A DNA stretch of 64,000 nucleotides from positions 115,424-179,423 of the forward strand of contig NZ_PBYA01000004.1 of NCBI RefSeq assembly GCF_002729955.1. Reading direction: 5' to 3'. Made by a program: the position numbers and the translations under genes. The notes beneath the pieces were generated by a model. The model ran no database searches. It was not told the DNA's origin and saw only the letters and a list, made by a program, of their open reading frames with translations. The first letter of the stretch is position 1; each line of letters begins with the position of its first letter. Source of the stretch: Salinisphaera sp. (GTDB taxonomy: Bacteria; Pseudomonadota; Gammaproteobacteria; Nevskiales; Salinisphaeraceae). Of the stretch, positions 1 to 8,922 are shown piece after piece.

Positions 1-392
1 CCCAGATCCTTCTGCGACAACAGGGTGGTGGCCGGAATCACCACCGCGCCCAGCTTGATTGCGGCCAGCATCGTCTCCCACAGCTCGACCACGTTATCGA
101 GCATCACCAGCAGCGTATCGCCGCGGCCGAGGTCGTGGTCCCGCAGGAAGTTGGCCACCTGATTCGAGCGCTGGCGCATGGCCTCGAAGCTGTAGCGTTG
201 TTCGCTGCCATCGGCATCGACGAGCCACAGAGCGATCTTGTCGTTGCCGCGGGCATAATCGTCGAACCAGTCCAGTGCCCAGTTGAACTCGTCGAGCTGC
301 GGCCACTTGAAGGCCTCGTAGGCCCGGGCATAGTCCTCGCGCAGGTCCAACAGCTGTTGGCGCGCGGCCTTGAATGCGTCTGCCGAATGCAT
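1..392 (-). CDS. AMP-binding acyl-CoA synthetase, N-terminal part (runs off the left edge)
   Basis: Only the first 130 residues lie in the window, so this gene is partial at the contig edge and absent from the ORF track as a full frame. The visible part begins MHSADAFKAARQQL and continues through WALDWFDDYARGNDK and LGAVVIPATTLL, the N-terminal pattern of medium-chain acyl-CoA/acetyl-CoA synthetase-like AMP-forming ligases. These enzymes activate a free carboxylic acid to its CoA thioester using ATP. The start ATG has a good AGGAG-type ribosome site about 7 bases upstream. It is the last visible gene of the minus-strand valine operon, 79 bases after mmsB, so a branched-chain or short acyl substrate is likely (inference). 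The ATP-binding and catalytic motifs lie outside the window. Confidence 0.85.
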   Translation of the reverse strand, partial: MHSADAFKAARQQLLDLREDYARAYEAFKWPQLDEFNWALDWFDDYARGNDKIALWLVDADGSEQRYSFEAMRQRSNQVANFLRDHDLGRGDTLLVMLDNVVELWETMLAAIKLGAVVIPATTLLSQKDL

Positions 393-471
393 CGCCCTCT
401 CCTTTTATCGCGTTCGGCGGGTTCGTTTTATGCCCGCCGTCGTTATGGTTTTAATCGTCGCGGCTTCGTAT

Positions 472-1383
472 TCAGCCGTTTGCGTTGTCGCTGGAATAGC
501 CTTGCAACAGATTGAGAATGCTTGAAAAATCGTCGCCCCCGTGGCCGGCCTGGCTATGCACCGAATACAGGTTGCGGGCCATCGAGCCCAGCGGGGTGGC
601 CACGCCTTTCTTCAGACTGGAGTCCATGGCCAGGCCCAGATCCTTCAACATCAGATCCACGCCGAAGCCGGGCTTGTAGCCGTTCGAGGCCGGGGCGTTG
701 TCCATCACGCCGGGATAGGGGTTGTAGACGTTGAGCGCCCAGTTGCCGCCCGAGGCGTTTTTCATGATGTCGGACACCACGCTCGGGTCGAGGCCGTTGG
801 CCACGGCCAGGTTGATGGCTTCCGAAGTGCCGGTCATGAGAATGCCCAGCAGCATGTTGTTGCACATCTTGGCGACCTGGCCTGCCCCGGCGGGCCCGGC
901 ATGGAAATAGGTCTTGCCCATGACGTCGAACAAGGCGCTCGCTTTTTCAACCGCGGCCGCCTCGCCGCCCACCATGAAGGTCAGGCCACCCGCCTTGGCG
1001 CCATTGACGCCGCCGGAGACCGGCGCATCGAGCATGGACAGCCCGCGTTCGCCCGCGGCTGCAGCCACCTGGCGTGCAGTTTCGGCGTCGATGGTCGAAC
1101 AGTCCACCAGCAGCGTTTCCTGGCCGACGACGTCCAACAGCCCACCCTCGCCCTGATAAAGCGCGGCCACATGTTGGCCGGCCGGCAGCATGGAGATGAC
1201 GATATCGGCCTGTTGCGCCGCGGCGGCCGCACTCTCGGCGCGCTCGGCGCCCAGTGCCACGGCATCGGCCATGGCCTGTTCGACCAGGTCGAACACCGTC
1301 AGCGCATAGCCGGCCTTGATGAGGTTGGCGGCCATCGGCGCGCCCATGTTGCCCAGGCCGATGAAAGCGATTTCCTTGGCCAT
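472..1383 (-). CDS. mmsB: 3-hydroxyisobutyrate dehydrogenase
   Basis: Oxidises 3-hydroxyisobutyrate to methylmalonate semialdehyde with NAD+ in distal valine catabolism. The 303-residue protein starts MAKEIAFIGLGNMG, giving the Rossmann GxGxMG nucleotide site at residues 8-14. The substrate-binding segment DAPVSGGVNGAKAG lies near residue 120, and the catalytic lysine is in GQVAKMCNN near residue 170. Length is normal for the beta-hydroxyacid dehydrogenase family. The ORF track extends the frame upstream to 1740, but the ATG at 1383 has the family N terminus and a GGAGGAGA-type ribosome site, so I used it. It sits between the hydrolase and the acyl-CoA synthetase in one operon; mmsA, encoding the next enzyme of the pathway, is in the same operon. 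Confidence 0.95.
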   Translation of the reverse strand: MAKEIAFIGLGNMGAPMAANLIKAGYALTVFDLVEQAMADAVALGAERAESAAAAAQQADIVISMLPAGQHVAALYQGEGGLLDVVGQETLLVDCSTIDAETARQVAAAAGERGLSMLDAPVSGGVNGAKAGGLTFMVGGEAAAVEKASALFDVMGKTYFHAGPAGAGQVAKMCNNMLLGILMTGTSEAINLAVANGLDPSVVSDIMKNASGGNWALNVYNPYPGVMDNAPASNGYKPGFGVDLMLKDLGLAMDSSLKKGVATPLGSMARNLYSVHSQAGHGGDDFSSILNLLQGYSSDNANG

Positions 1384-1436
1384 TCTCTCCTCCCTGTCGT
1401 AATCGTTTGTCTGTTTTGGGCGCTGGCCGTAGCCGG

Positions 1437-2576
1437 TTAAAGATCGGCCAGCGGGTGCTGCGCGTAATCGTCGGGCAGCGTGAAATGGGCCGCGATCTGT
1501 TCGGACGTAACCGCATCCAGCGTGGTCGGCGTCCACTGCGGGTTCTTGTCCTTGTCGACCAGCAGGGCACGGATGCCCTCGGCGAAATCGGGCCGGCGGG
1601 TACAGGCAATGGCCATCGCCAGTTCGCGCTGAAACACCTGTTCGATCGACAGTTTCGGATCGCGGGCGAGCTGGCGATGTACCACCGTCAGCGACAACGG
1701 CGATGCGCCGGCAATGGCCTTGGCGCCGTGGGCGAACCAATCGTCGGCTTCGGCCTGCTCGGCCAGGCGTTGAGTGAACGCCGCCACGCTGGGCGTATCG
1801 GTCAGCCGCGCGATGGTCTGTTGATTGGCAAAGAGCATGGATTCGCGCCGTGCGTTGTCGCTTTCGGCGACGTCCTCGAATTCGTGCAGGCCACGTGCGA
1901 GTACCGCATCGTCGGCAGCGCGCTCGCCCTGCCAGTCCAGCTGCGTGAGCGCGGCAAACACCGCCTCGCGCTGGCCCGAGTCGATGCGATAGTCACCCAG
2001 GCCCAGCCAGAGCGCATCGCCTGGCTGCATGGGCGTGGTGGTCAGCCCCAGAAACAGGCCGATGCGTTGGGGCATGCGCCCCAGAAACCAGCTCGCACCC
2101 ACATCCGGAAACAGCCCGATGGTGACTTCAGGCATGGCAATCCGGCTGCATTCGGTGACCACGCGATGGCTGGCCCCGGCCATCACACCCAGGCCGCCGC
2201 CCATGACCGTGCCGGTTGCCCAGCACAACACCGGTTTGGGATAGCGATGAATACGATGATCGAGCCGGTATTCGCGGGCGAAAAAAGCTTCGGCATCCGC
2301 ACTGGGCGCGTCGGCGGTCGCAGTCATCGCCTTGTACAACCCGATGACGTCACCACCGGCACAGAAGGCTCTCTCGCCGGCGCCGTAAAGCACGACACAT
2401 ACGATATCGTCGCGCTCGGCCCAGGCGTCGAGTTGCGCCTGAAGGCGGTCGATCATCGTGCGCGACAGCGAGTTCAGCGCCCGGGGTGCATTGAGCTGGG
2501 CAAAGGCCACGCAATAGCCTTTGGCCGTACTACGTTCCTCGAACACCACGCTGCTGTCGTTCGTTGCTTCGCTCAT
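1437..2576 (-). CDS. 3-hydroxyisobutyryl-CoA hydrolase
   Basis: A 379-residue crotonase-fold protein of the HIBCH type, which releases free 3-hydroxyisobutyrate from its CoA ester so that MmsB can act on it. The oxyanion-hole region GAGERAFCAGGDV is near residue 70. The segment MPEVTIGLFPDVGASW carries the Glu and Asp used by HIBCH rather than ordinary hydratases. The length (about 380 against about 260 for simple hydratases) also fits HIBCH. The start at 2576 overlaps the stop of the preceding hydratase by four bases (ATGA), indicating translational coupling. Longer ORF-track starts are unused frame extension. The substrate assignment rests on these motifs plus operon context. Confidence 0.92.
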   Translation of the reverse strand: MSEATNDSSVVFEERSTAKGYCVAFAQLNAPRALNSLSRTMIDRLQAQLDAWAERDDIVCVVLYGAGERAFCAGGDVIGLYKAMTATADAPSADAEAFFAREYRLDHRIHRYPKPVLCWATGTVMGGGLGVMAGASHRVVTECSRIAMPEVTIGLFPDVGASWFLGRMPQRIGLFLGLTTTPMQPGDALWLGLGDYRIDSGQREAVFAALTQLDWQGERAADDAVLARGLHEFEDVAESDNARRESMLFANQQTIARLTDTPSVAAFTQRLAEQAEADDWFAHGAKAIAGASPLSLTVVHRQLARDPKLSIEQVFQRELAMAIACTRRPDFAEGIRALLVDKDKNPQWTPTTLDAVTSEQIAAHFTLPDDYAQHPLADL

Positions 2577-3367
2577 CGATTGCGGCTCCTGTCGTGTGTC
2601 CATACGGGCTCGCGTTTGCCCAGAAAGGCGGCGACACCTTCGGCAGCGTCGGCGGTTTCGAACAGCGTGCCAAAAGCCGCCCGCTCGCTGGCCAACGCCT
2701 TGGTCAGCGCCGCGCCCTGACTGGCGTCGATCAGCCGCTTGGTGGCCGCAAGCGCGGTCGGGCTCTGGCGGGCGGCCTGTTGGGCGAGCGCCAGTGCGGC
2801 CGGCAGACTCTCGCCGCCGGCCACCGACTGTTCGACCAGCCCGATACGCTCGGCGGTTTCCACGTCCACGGTTTCGCCGCATAGAATCAGCCGCTTGGCC
2901 CAGCCACGGCCGATCTGGCGCGCCAGCGTGGCCGTGCCGCCGCCACAGGGCAGCAGCCCGACCCGCCCTTCCGGCAAGCCCAAACGGGCATGGCGTTCTG
3001 CGATGCGAATATCGCAGGCCAGCGCGCATTCCAGCCCGGCGCCCAGACACCAGCCATTGATGGCAGCGAGCGTGAGGCCGGAAAAATCGTGTAGCCGGGT
3101 TACCACGGCCGCCAGCAGGCATGTGAGTTCGCGGGCGACAGCCGGGCTGATGCCGTCGTACATGTTGAGATCATCGCCGGCACAGAAGAAACGCTCGCCG
3201 GCGCCGGTGATCACAAGCGTACTGATATCGCGATCGGCTTCGAGCGCGTCCAGCTGTGTGGCCAGTTCACGCAGCGACGTGGCATCCAGCACATGCGCCG
3301 GCGGGCGGTCGAACGTGAGCACGGCCGTGCGGCTGAAACGTTCCATACGGAAGCCGGCGCCGCTCAT
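2573..3367 (-). CDS. enoyl-CoA hydratase/isomerase family protein
   Basis: A 264-residue crotonase-family protein, likely hydrating methacrylyl-CoA to 3-hydroxyisobutyryl-CoA in valine breakdown. The CoA/oxyanion segment GAGERFFCAGDDLNMY is near residue 60. The two hydratase glutamates appear present in CLGAGLECALACD and GLPEGRVGLLP (residues about 105-140). Both ends overlap neighbours by four bases: its start overlaps the acyl-CoA dehydrogenase stop, and its stop overlaps the hydrolase start. The set is therefore almost certainly one transcript. The family is broad, so the exact substrate is inferred from the neighbours. Confidence 0.9.
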   Translation of the reverse strand: MSGAGFRMERFSRTAVLTFDRPPAHVLDATSLRELATQLDALEADRDISTLVITGAGERFFCAGDDLNMYDGISPAVARELTCLLAAVVTRLHDFSGLTLAAINGWCLGAGLECALACDIRIAERHARLGLPEGRVGLLPCGGGTATLARQIGRGWAKRLILCGETVDVETAERIGLVEQSVAGGESLPAALALAQQAARQSPTALAATKRLIDASQGAALTKALASERAAFGTLFETADAAEGVAAFLGKREPVWTHDRSRNR

Positions 3368-4524
3368 CGCAGTATGTCGCCGTCGTGGTCGGCGAGCACG
3401 CGCCGGGCGATGATCAGGCGCATGATTTCGTTGGTGCCTTCGAGTATCTGGTGCACCCGCACATCGCGTACATGACGCTCCAGCGGATATTCGCGGATAT
3501 AACCGTAGCCGCCGTGAATCTGCAGCGCGGCGTTGCAGATATCGAAACAGCGGTCGGTCGCGAAGCGCTTGGCCATGGCACAGAAGGCGGTGGCTTCGCC
3601 GTGCCCGGCATCGAGTCGGCTGGCGGCAAGCCAGACCATCTGGCGCGACGCGACCAGTTCGGTGGCCATATCGGCCAGCTTGAATTGCAGCGCCTGAAAA
3701 TCCTCCAGCCTGCGCCCGAACTGCTGGCGTTCGCTCATGTAGCGACGGGCGGCATCGAGTGCTGCCTGGGCGGTGCCCAGCGAACAGCAGGCGATATTGA
3801 TACGTCCGCCGTCGAGGCCCTTCATGGCGATGGCAAAGCCCTGGCCCTCTTCGCCCAGCCGGTTCGCGGCGGGCACGCGCACATCCTCGAAGGTGATGGT
3901 GCGTGTGGCCTGGCTGTTCCAGCCCATCTTGGGCTCCTTGCGCCCATAGCTGATGCCCGGCGCATCTGCCGGCACGACAAACGCGCTGATGCCACCCGCG
4001 CCGGCCTGGCCGGTACGCGCCATCACCACCAGCAGATCGGTATCGCCCGCGCCGGAAATGAAGCACTTGCTGCCGTTGAGCACGTAATGCTCGTCGTCGC
4101 GCACGGCCCGGGTCTTGAGCGATGCCGCATCCGAGCCGGCGCCCGGTTCGGTCAGGCAGTAGGAGGCCAGCTTCTGGCCGGCCGTGAGTTCGCCGCACCA
4201 CTGATCGCGTACATCGTCGCCGCCAAACGTGGCGACCATCCAGGTCGCCATGTTGTGGATGCTGATGTAGGCCGCGGTCGACGTACAGCCGCCGGACAGG
4301 GCTTCGAAGATCAGCGCGCTGTCGAGGCGTGTCAGCCCGAGCCCGCCCTGGGCCTCGGGCGTATACAGCCCGCAGAAGCCCAGCTCGCCGGCCTGGGCGA
4401 TCACCTCGCGCGGGAAATAGGCCTCGGCGTCCCACTCGGCGGCCTTGGGCGCGAGTGCTGCACGGGCGAAGTCCTCGGCCGCCTCGCGCAGGGCGATCTG
4501 GGTATCGTTGAGTTCGAAATCCAT
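3364..4524 (-). CDS. acyl-CoA dehydrogenase (probable isobutyryl-CoA dehydrogenase)
   Basis: A 386-residue FAD-dependent acyl-CoA dehydrogenase, expected to convert isobutyryl-CoA to methacrylyl-CoA and pass electrons to ETF. It starts MDFELNDTQIALREAAEDFARAAL, a typical N-terminal helical domain. The FAD/substrate motif SYCLTEPGAGSDAASL is near residue 125, and the C-terminal QILEGTNEIMR segment contains the catalytic-base glutamate position of short-chain members. It begins 9 bases after mmsA and overlaps the hydratase by four bases. Family and length are clear; the isobutyryl specificity is inferred from the mmsA/mmsB operon. Confidence 0.93.
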   Translation of the reverse strand: MDFELNDTQIALREAAEDFARAALAPKAAEWDAEAYFPREVIAQAGELGFCGLYTPEAQGGLGLTRLDSALIFEALSGGCTSTAAYISIHNMATWMVATFGGDDVRDQWCGELTAGQKLASYCLTEPGAGSDAASLKTRAVRDDEHYVLNGSKCFISGAGDTDLLVVMARTGQAGAGGISAFVVPADAPGISYGRKEPKMGWNSQATRTITFEDVRVPAANRLGEEGQGFAIAMKGLDGGRINIACCSLGTAQAALDAARRYMSERQQFGRRLEDFQALQFKLADMATELVASRQMVWLAASRLDAGHGEATAFCAMAKRFATDRCFDICNAALQIHGGYGYIREYPLERHVRDVRVHQILEGTNEIMRLIIARRVLADHDGDILR

Positions 4525-4533
4525 GACTGCCTC

Positions 4534-6060
4534 TTAACGCATGTTGATCGTCATGTTCGGCCCTGAGGGCACATCGTCTTCGGGCCAGCGCGAGAGCACG
4601 GTCTTGGTTTCGGTATAGAAACGCACCGCCTGCTTGCCATAGGCATGCAGATCGCCGAAGAAGGAGTTCTTGGAGCCGGTAAAGGAGAAGAACGGCGCCG
4701 GCACCGGGATCGGCAGATTGATGCCGACCTGACCGACTTCGGTTTCGTGCTGATACTTGCGCGCGGCAGCACCCGACTTGGTGAAGATCGACGTGCCGTT
4801 GCCGTAGGGGTTGGCATTGACCAGTTCGATCGCTTCTTCGAGCGTATCGACATGCATCACGCACAGGGCCGGGCCGAAGATCTCTTCCTGGTAGATCGCC
4901 ATGTCGGTGGTGACGTTGTCGAACAGCGTGGGGCCGACCCAGTTGCCGTCGGGATAGCCTTCAACGGTGCAGTTCGAGCCGTCGAGCAGCACGTCGGCGC
5001 CCTCGGCGGAAGCGCCCTGGATCAGATCGCGTACGCGATCCCGCGATTTCTTGTTGATCAGCGGACCATAGGCCGCGCCCTCGTCGCCCGGCGCACCGGG
5101 GCGGATATCGGCCAGTGCGTTCTTGATGTCATCGACCCAGGCGCGGGTCGATTCGCCTACCAGCACGGCCACGGAAATGGCCATGCAACGCTGGCCCGCC
5201 GCCCCGCAGGACGAACCCACCAGCGACGATACGACCTGATCCTTGTCGGCATCGGGCATGACGATCATGTGATTCTTGGCCCCGGCCATGGCCTGGACAC
5301 GCTTGAGGTTGTCCGTGCCTTTGCGATAGACATGCTCGGCCACCGGCACCGAACCCACGAACGACACCGCCTTGACGTCCGGGTGATCGAGAATGGCGTC
5401 CACCTGCCGCTTGTCGCCGTGGATGAGCTGCAACAGCCCCTTGGGGAAACCGGCTTCGGCGAACAGCTCGGTGAGCATGACCGGGGTGAGCGGGTCCTGC
5501 TCCGAGGGCTTGAGGATGAAGCTGTTGCCGCAGGCCACCGCCAACGGATACATCCACAGCGGGATCATCGCCGGGAAATTGAAGGGCGTGATGCCGGCGC
5601 ATACGCCGATCGGGTGCACATAGCTGTGTGTATCGATATTGCGGGCCACGTTCTCAGCGGTTTCGCCCATCATGTGCGTGGTCATGCCGCAGCCGTGCTC
5701 CACCACTTCGATCCCGCGCCAGACATCGCCCATGGCATCGGCAAAAGTCTTGCCGGTTTCTTCGGCCAGCACTTTGGCGATGTCTTCCTGGCGTTCCTTG
5801 AGCAGCGCCTGATACTTGAACAGATAGCGCACCCGCTCGACGGTGGGCACATCGCGCCAGGCCTTGAACGCGGCCTTGGCGGATTCGACCGCCCGCTGCA
5901 TTTCGTCGTCGGTGGCCACCGGTACCTGGGCGATGACCTCCTGACTGGCCGGGTTGTTCAGCTCAATCCACTCCGAAGTGGCGCTATCGACGAATTCACC
6001 GTCGATGAACAGCGGCACGCGGCCACTCTTGCGTATGTTCTGGATCTGGGACGAGGTCAT
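4534..6060 (-). CDS. mmsA: CoA-acylating methylmalonate-semialdehyde dehydrogenase
   Basis: Oxidatively decarboxylates methylmalonate semialdehyde to propionyl-CoA, using NAD+ and CoA, as the last step of the valine pathway encoded here. The 508-residue aldehyde-dehydrogenase-fold protein has the family N terminus ([11 protein letters not shown]), the NAD-binding [16 protein letters not shown] near residue 235, and the catalytic cysteine in [13 protein letters not shown] near residue 290. The ORF track starts at 6114, but the ATG at 6060 is preceded by a GAAGGTG ribosome site and matches the usual length (about 500). It is the first catabolic gene after the permease, 99 bases downstream of it. 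Confidence 0.96.
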   Translation of the reverse strand: MTSSQIQNIRKSGRVPLFIDGEFVDSATSEWIELNNPASQEVIAQVPVATDDEMQRAVESAKAAFKAWRDVPTVERVRYLFKYQALLKERQEDIAKVLAEETGKTFADAMGDVWRGIEVVEHGCGMTTHMMGETAENVARNIDTHSYVHPIGVCAGITPFNFPAMIPLWMYPLAVACGNSFILKPSEQDPLTPVMLTELFAEAGFPKGLLQLIHGDKRQVDAILDHPDVKAVSFVGSVPVAEHVYRKGTDNLKRVQAMAGAKNHMIVMPDADKDQVVSSLVGSSCGAAGQRCMAISVAVLVGESTRAWVDDIKNALADIRPGAPGDEGAAYGPLINKKSRDRVRDLIQGASAEGADVLLDGSNCTVEGYPDGNWVGPTLFDNVTTDMAIYQEEIFGPALCVMHVDTLEEAIELVNANPYGNGTSIFTKSGAAARKYQHETEVGQVGINLPIPVPAPFFSFTGSKNSFFGDLHAYGKQAVRFYTETKTVLSRWPEDDVPSGPNMTINMR

Positions 6061-6159
6061 GGCATTCACCTTCTGGCTTTCAAATGGTCGGCGCTGTTCG
6101 AGCCGCCGAATCAACGAATGTCTGGCGAACCGGGCACAGGGCTGTGCCGCGGTTGCGGG

Positions 6160-7470
6160 TCAAAAAATCGTGTACAACACCACCGCGATCGCGAGCACGA
6201 TGGACGGCACCAGCACGCTGGCCATGAAGATCGCCGGATAGGCGCGCTGATGCGTTTCGTTACAGATCACGCGGATGGTGGTCACCACATAGCCGTTGTG
6301 CGGCAGGGAATCGAGCCCGCCCGAGGCGAGCGCGGAGATACGGTGCATGGCGCCGTTGTCCAGCCCCATCCCCTGATAGATGGGCGCCAGGATCGGCAGG
6401 GCGATCCCCAGCCCGCCCGAGGCCGAGCCGGTAATGCCGGCGATCACGGTCACCGCCATGGCAAGGCCCGCGTATTCCAGGCCGGGCATGCTCGTGAGCT
6501 GATCGACGATCTGATCGAAGGCCGGCGTCTGCGACACCACCGCGCCGAAGCCCACCACCGCACAGGTGTTGGCAGTGGCTACCAAGGCATTGTCGGCGCC
6601 GCTGCCGAGCGTGCGAATACGCGCCTGCAGGCGCCGGTTCAACAGCACGAACCCAAGCGCCAGGCTGATCAGAATGGCGACCAGCAGCGCCTCCACCGCG
6701 CGAATATCGAATACGAAGGAAAAGACGTTGAACGAGCCCACGAGCACGATCATCGGCGTGAGCGCGGCCAGGATATGGACCGGCCTATCAGCGTCAGTGC
6801 CGGCCTCGGCCGTCGCAGCAGCCGGCGGATCGAAGGTTTCGCCGGCGGCCACCGCACGGCCGATGGTGCGACGTATCACCAAGGAGCCGATTACGAGGAT
6901 CAGCAGCCCGCTGAATACGCCGATCAGTCCGCCGGCGACCGGCGTGGTACCGAAATACTCGGTGGGAATGAGGTTCTGCACCTCCGGCGAGCCGGGCGAG
7001 GTCATGGTGAAGGAGATCGAGCCGAACACCATGGCCACAGGGATGAAGCGATGCGGCAGATCGGCACCGCGAAACAGCTCGTAGGCGATCGGGTAGACGC
7101 TGAAACCCACCACGAACACGCTCACCCCGCCATAGGTCAGGATCGCGGCCGCGCCGACAACGGCCGCCACCGCCCGCTTTTCGCCGAACCATTGCCGTGA
7201 CTTGGCCGCAATCGCCTTCGCCGCGCCGCTGTCGTCCATGAGCTGGCCGAAGATGGCGCCGAGCAGAATGGCCGGAAACCAGGTGGTGAAAAATCCGGTA
7301 AAGCCATCCATGTAGTCGACGAGCATGGCCTCGCGCAGCGGCACCTGGCTGCACAGGGCCACCAGCACCGAACACCCGACCGCGGCCACGATGATGTTCA
7401 CACCGCGCATGGTCAGCGCGACGAGCAGCACCAGGCTCGCCAACAGACCGAAATAGCTGAGCATCAGCAT
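6160..7470 (-). CDS. GntP-family permease
   Basis: A 436-residue polytopic inner-membrane protein, almost entirely hydrophobic apart from one charged central loop near residue 210. Segments such as NIIVAAVGCSVLVALCSQ, TWFPAILLGAIFGQLMDDSGAA and GITGSASGGLGIALPILAPI match the GntP/CitM-like family, whose members import gluconate, D-serine or short hydroxyacids with protons. The start ATG has GGAGGAG about 7 bases upstream. It heads the mms operon and is divergent from the MmsR-like gene, so its cargo is probably a pathway intermediate such as 3-hydroxyisobutyrate or a related short-chain acid (inference). Classical P. aeruginosa mmsAB lacks this gene. Confidence 0.85.
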   Translation of the reverse strand: MLMLSYFGLLASLVLLVALTMRGVNIIVAAVGCSVLVALCSQVPLREAMLVDYMDGFTGFFTTWFPAILLGAIFGQLMDDSGAAKAIAAKSRQWFGEKRAVAAVVGAAAILTYGGVSVFVVGFSVYPIAYELFRGADLPHRFIPVAMVFGSISFTMTSPGSPEVQNLIPTEYFGTTPVAGGLIGVFSGLLILVIGSLVIRRTIGRAVAAGETFDPPAAATAEAGTDADRPVHILAALTPMIVLVGSFNVFSFVFDIRAVEALLVAILISLALGFVLLNRRLQARIRTLGSGADNALVATANTCAVVGFGAVVSQTPAFDQIVDQLTSMPGLEYAGLAMAVTVIAGITGSASGGLGIALPILAPIYQGMGLDNGAMHRISALASGGLDSLPHNGYVVTTIRVICNETHQRAYPAIFMASVLVPSIVLAIAVVLYTIF

Positions 7471-7552
7471 TTCGTCTCCTCCGTCCTCTTGTTATGTCTC
7501 GACGACGATCGACCGCCGGGCCGTCGTGCCGATTTCTAATTTATTGCCAATC

Positions 7553-7567
7553 AGATCATGCTGATCT
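7553..7567. promoter_or_regulatory. inverted repeat in the mms/mmsR divergent promoter region
   Basis: AGATCA-TGC-TGATCT is a perfect 6-bp dyad between the permease start and the AraC-family start, about 85 bases upstream of the permease. It is a plausible regulator site, but AraC proteins usually bind direct repeats, so the assignment is weak. Confidence 0.35.
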
Positions 7568-7614
7568 ACCGTCTGAAATGGCTTTAATTGACCCGGGCTG
7601 GACAAAATTGCTTC

Positions 7615-8553
7615 ATGCGTGATCTAGCGGATGCCGGTATCGAAACCTCGCGCTGGCCGCTGCCCGACACCGGCCGACGGGTGATCATCCCGCAGAGCCT
7701 GGTCGATGCCATGGCAGGCAACCCGCTCTGTCGCGACTGCCTGCCCCACGGCGTGGGCTACTACCCCACCGCTGCCGGCCATCGCATGGGCCGGCGCAAT
7801 CCGGGCGATCATCTGTTCATCTATTGTCTGGCCGGCTCAGGGATCGCGCGGCGGGAGGGCCGTGAGCAGGCGATCGGCCCGGGCGACGTGCTGCTGCTAC
7901 GAGCCGGCGAACGCCACAGCTACTGTGCGAACCGTAACGACCCCTGGTCGATCTACTGGGCGCACCTGGGCGGCGCCGCGGTGGACTGTCTGTTCGATGA
8001 GATTGCCGAAACGCGGGAGACGTTCGTCGTGCCGGTCGGGCTGCATCCGCGCCTGACCGACGACCTGAATCTGCTGCTGGCGGTGGCAGAACGCTTTCGC
8101 GACCATCACTTCGTGTACGCCGCGAACCTGCTGCAGAGCATTCTGTCGTTCATGGCGCTGGTGCATCGCCAGCACAGCCAGCGCAGCACCGCACTCGATA
8201 TCGATCGCGTCCAGGCCTGGCTGCAGGCGCATCTGCACGACCGTATCGATCTCGACGAACTGGTCGCGGCGACCAGCTCGATATCGCGCTATCACTTCAT
8301 TCGCGAATACAAGCGCCAGACCGGGCAAACGCCCATGCAGGCATTCCAGCGCCTGAAGATCAGCCGGGCCTGCTATCTGCTCGATATCACCGAATGGAGC
8401 GTCACAGACATTGCCTGCGACCTGGGCTATGACGACCCTTATTATTTTTCGCGGCTGTTCAAGAAGGTGACCGGCATGCCGCCACGCGACTATCGGCGCG
8501 AACATCAGGCCCAGGACGCGATTGCCCCGGCCGCCCACCGACAGGCTTTCTAA
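7615..8553 (+). CDS. mmsR: AraC-family transcriptional regulator (probable MmsR)
   Basis: A 312-residue regulator with an N-terminal cupin-type sensing domain (IGPGDVLLLRAGERHSY near residue 95) and two C-terminal AraC helix-turn-helix motifs (LDELVAATSSISRYHFIREYKRQTG and WSVTDIACDLGYDDPYYFSRLFKK). In Pseudomonas aeruginosa the AraC/XylS protein MmsR lies beside mmsAB and activates it. The divergent arrangement with the mms operon here supports the same role. The ORF track begins at a TTG (7588); I prefer the ATG at 7615, although neither has a strong ribosome site. The family is certain and the MmsR identity is inferred. Confidence 0.85.
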   Translation: MRDLADAGIETSRWPLPDTGRRVIIPQSLVDAMAGNPLCRDCLPHGVGYYPTAAGHRMGRRNPGDHLFIYCLAGSGIARREGREQAIGPGDVLLLRAGERHSYCANRNDPWSIYWAHLGGAAVDCLFDEIAETRETFVVPVGLHPRLTDDLNLLLAVAERFRDHHFVYAANLLQSILSFMALVHRQHSQRSTALDIDRVQAWLQAHLHDRIDLDELVAATSSISRYHFIREYKRQTGQTPMQAFQRLKISRACYLLDITEWSVTDIACDLGYDDPYYFSRLFKKVTGMPPRDYRREHQAQDAIAPAAHRQAF

Positions 8554-8922
8554 GCCAAAAAAAACCGGCATGCGCCAAGGGCGCATGCCGGTATCTTTAC
8601 CGCACAACAGCTACCATGAAATCAGCCGCCGACCGGGACCGGCGCCGGTTCCGGCTCATGGGCTGTATTTCGATCCTACGCTCGGCGTTTGAATCGTTGT
8701 ATTCGCCATTCGCCGCATACGCCGGCTTGCCGACGGCGCAGCGGTCCCAGCCCAGCCGTTGGCGCATGCAAGACGTGCGAACGCACAATGCCGCGGCCCG
8801 TCGGGCTTCGTCGTCGAAGACCCTTGTCGCGCCGGCCGCCGAGCGACTATGAAACACTGGCGCGGGCGGTGCACCGCTGCGCCCGCCACCGCCCCTGGCT
8901 CTCGACCCTGGAGCTGAACGCT
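8554..8922. other. intergenic stretch after mmsR
   Basis: Apart from the hairpin at 8564-8592 I see no convincing gene. The sulfatase frame is open back to 8689, but the upstream 78 codons are arginine-rich, lack a ribosome site and do not resemble a membrane protein N terminus. Confidence 0.5.
8564..8592. terminator. 13-bp hairpin terminator after mmsR
   Basis: ACCGGCATGCGCC pairs perfectly with GGCGCATGCCGGT across a 3-base loop. It is preceded by an A8 tract, so on the minus strand it is a classic hairpin plus U-run; on the plus strand only ATCTTT follows. It is probably bidirectional. Confidence 0.75.

Noticed and set aside
541-1440. 299-residue plus-strand ORF
   Set aside because: It is the antisense shadow of mmsB; the minus frame has clear motifs and a ribosome site. 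The same applies to the long opposite-strand ORFs at 3385-4566, 4645-7200, 20271-21206, 33764-34942, 38205-39665, 44056-46503, 54804-56234, 57176-58402 and 62661-63941.
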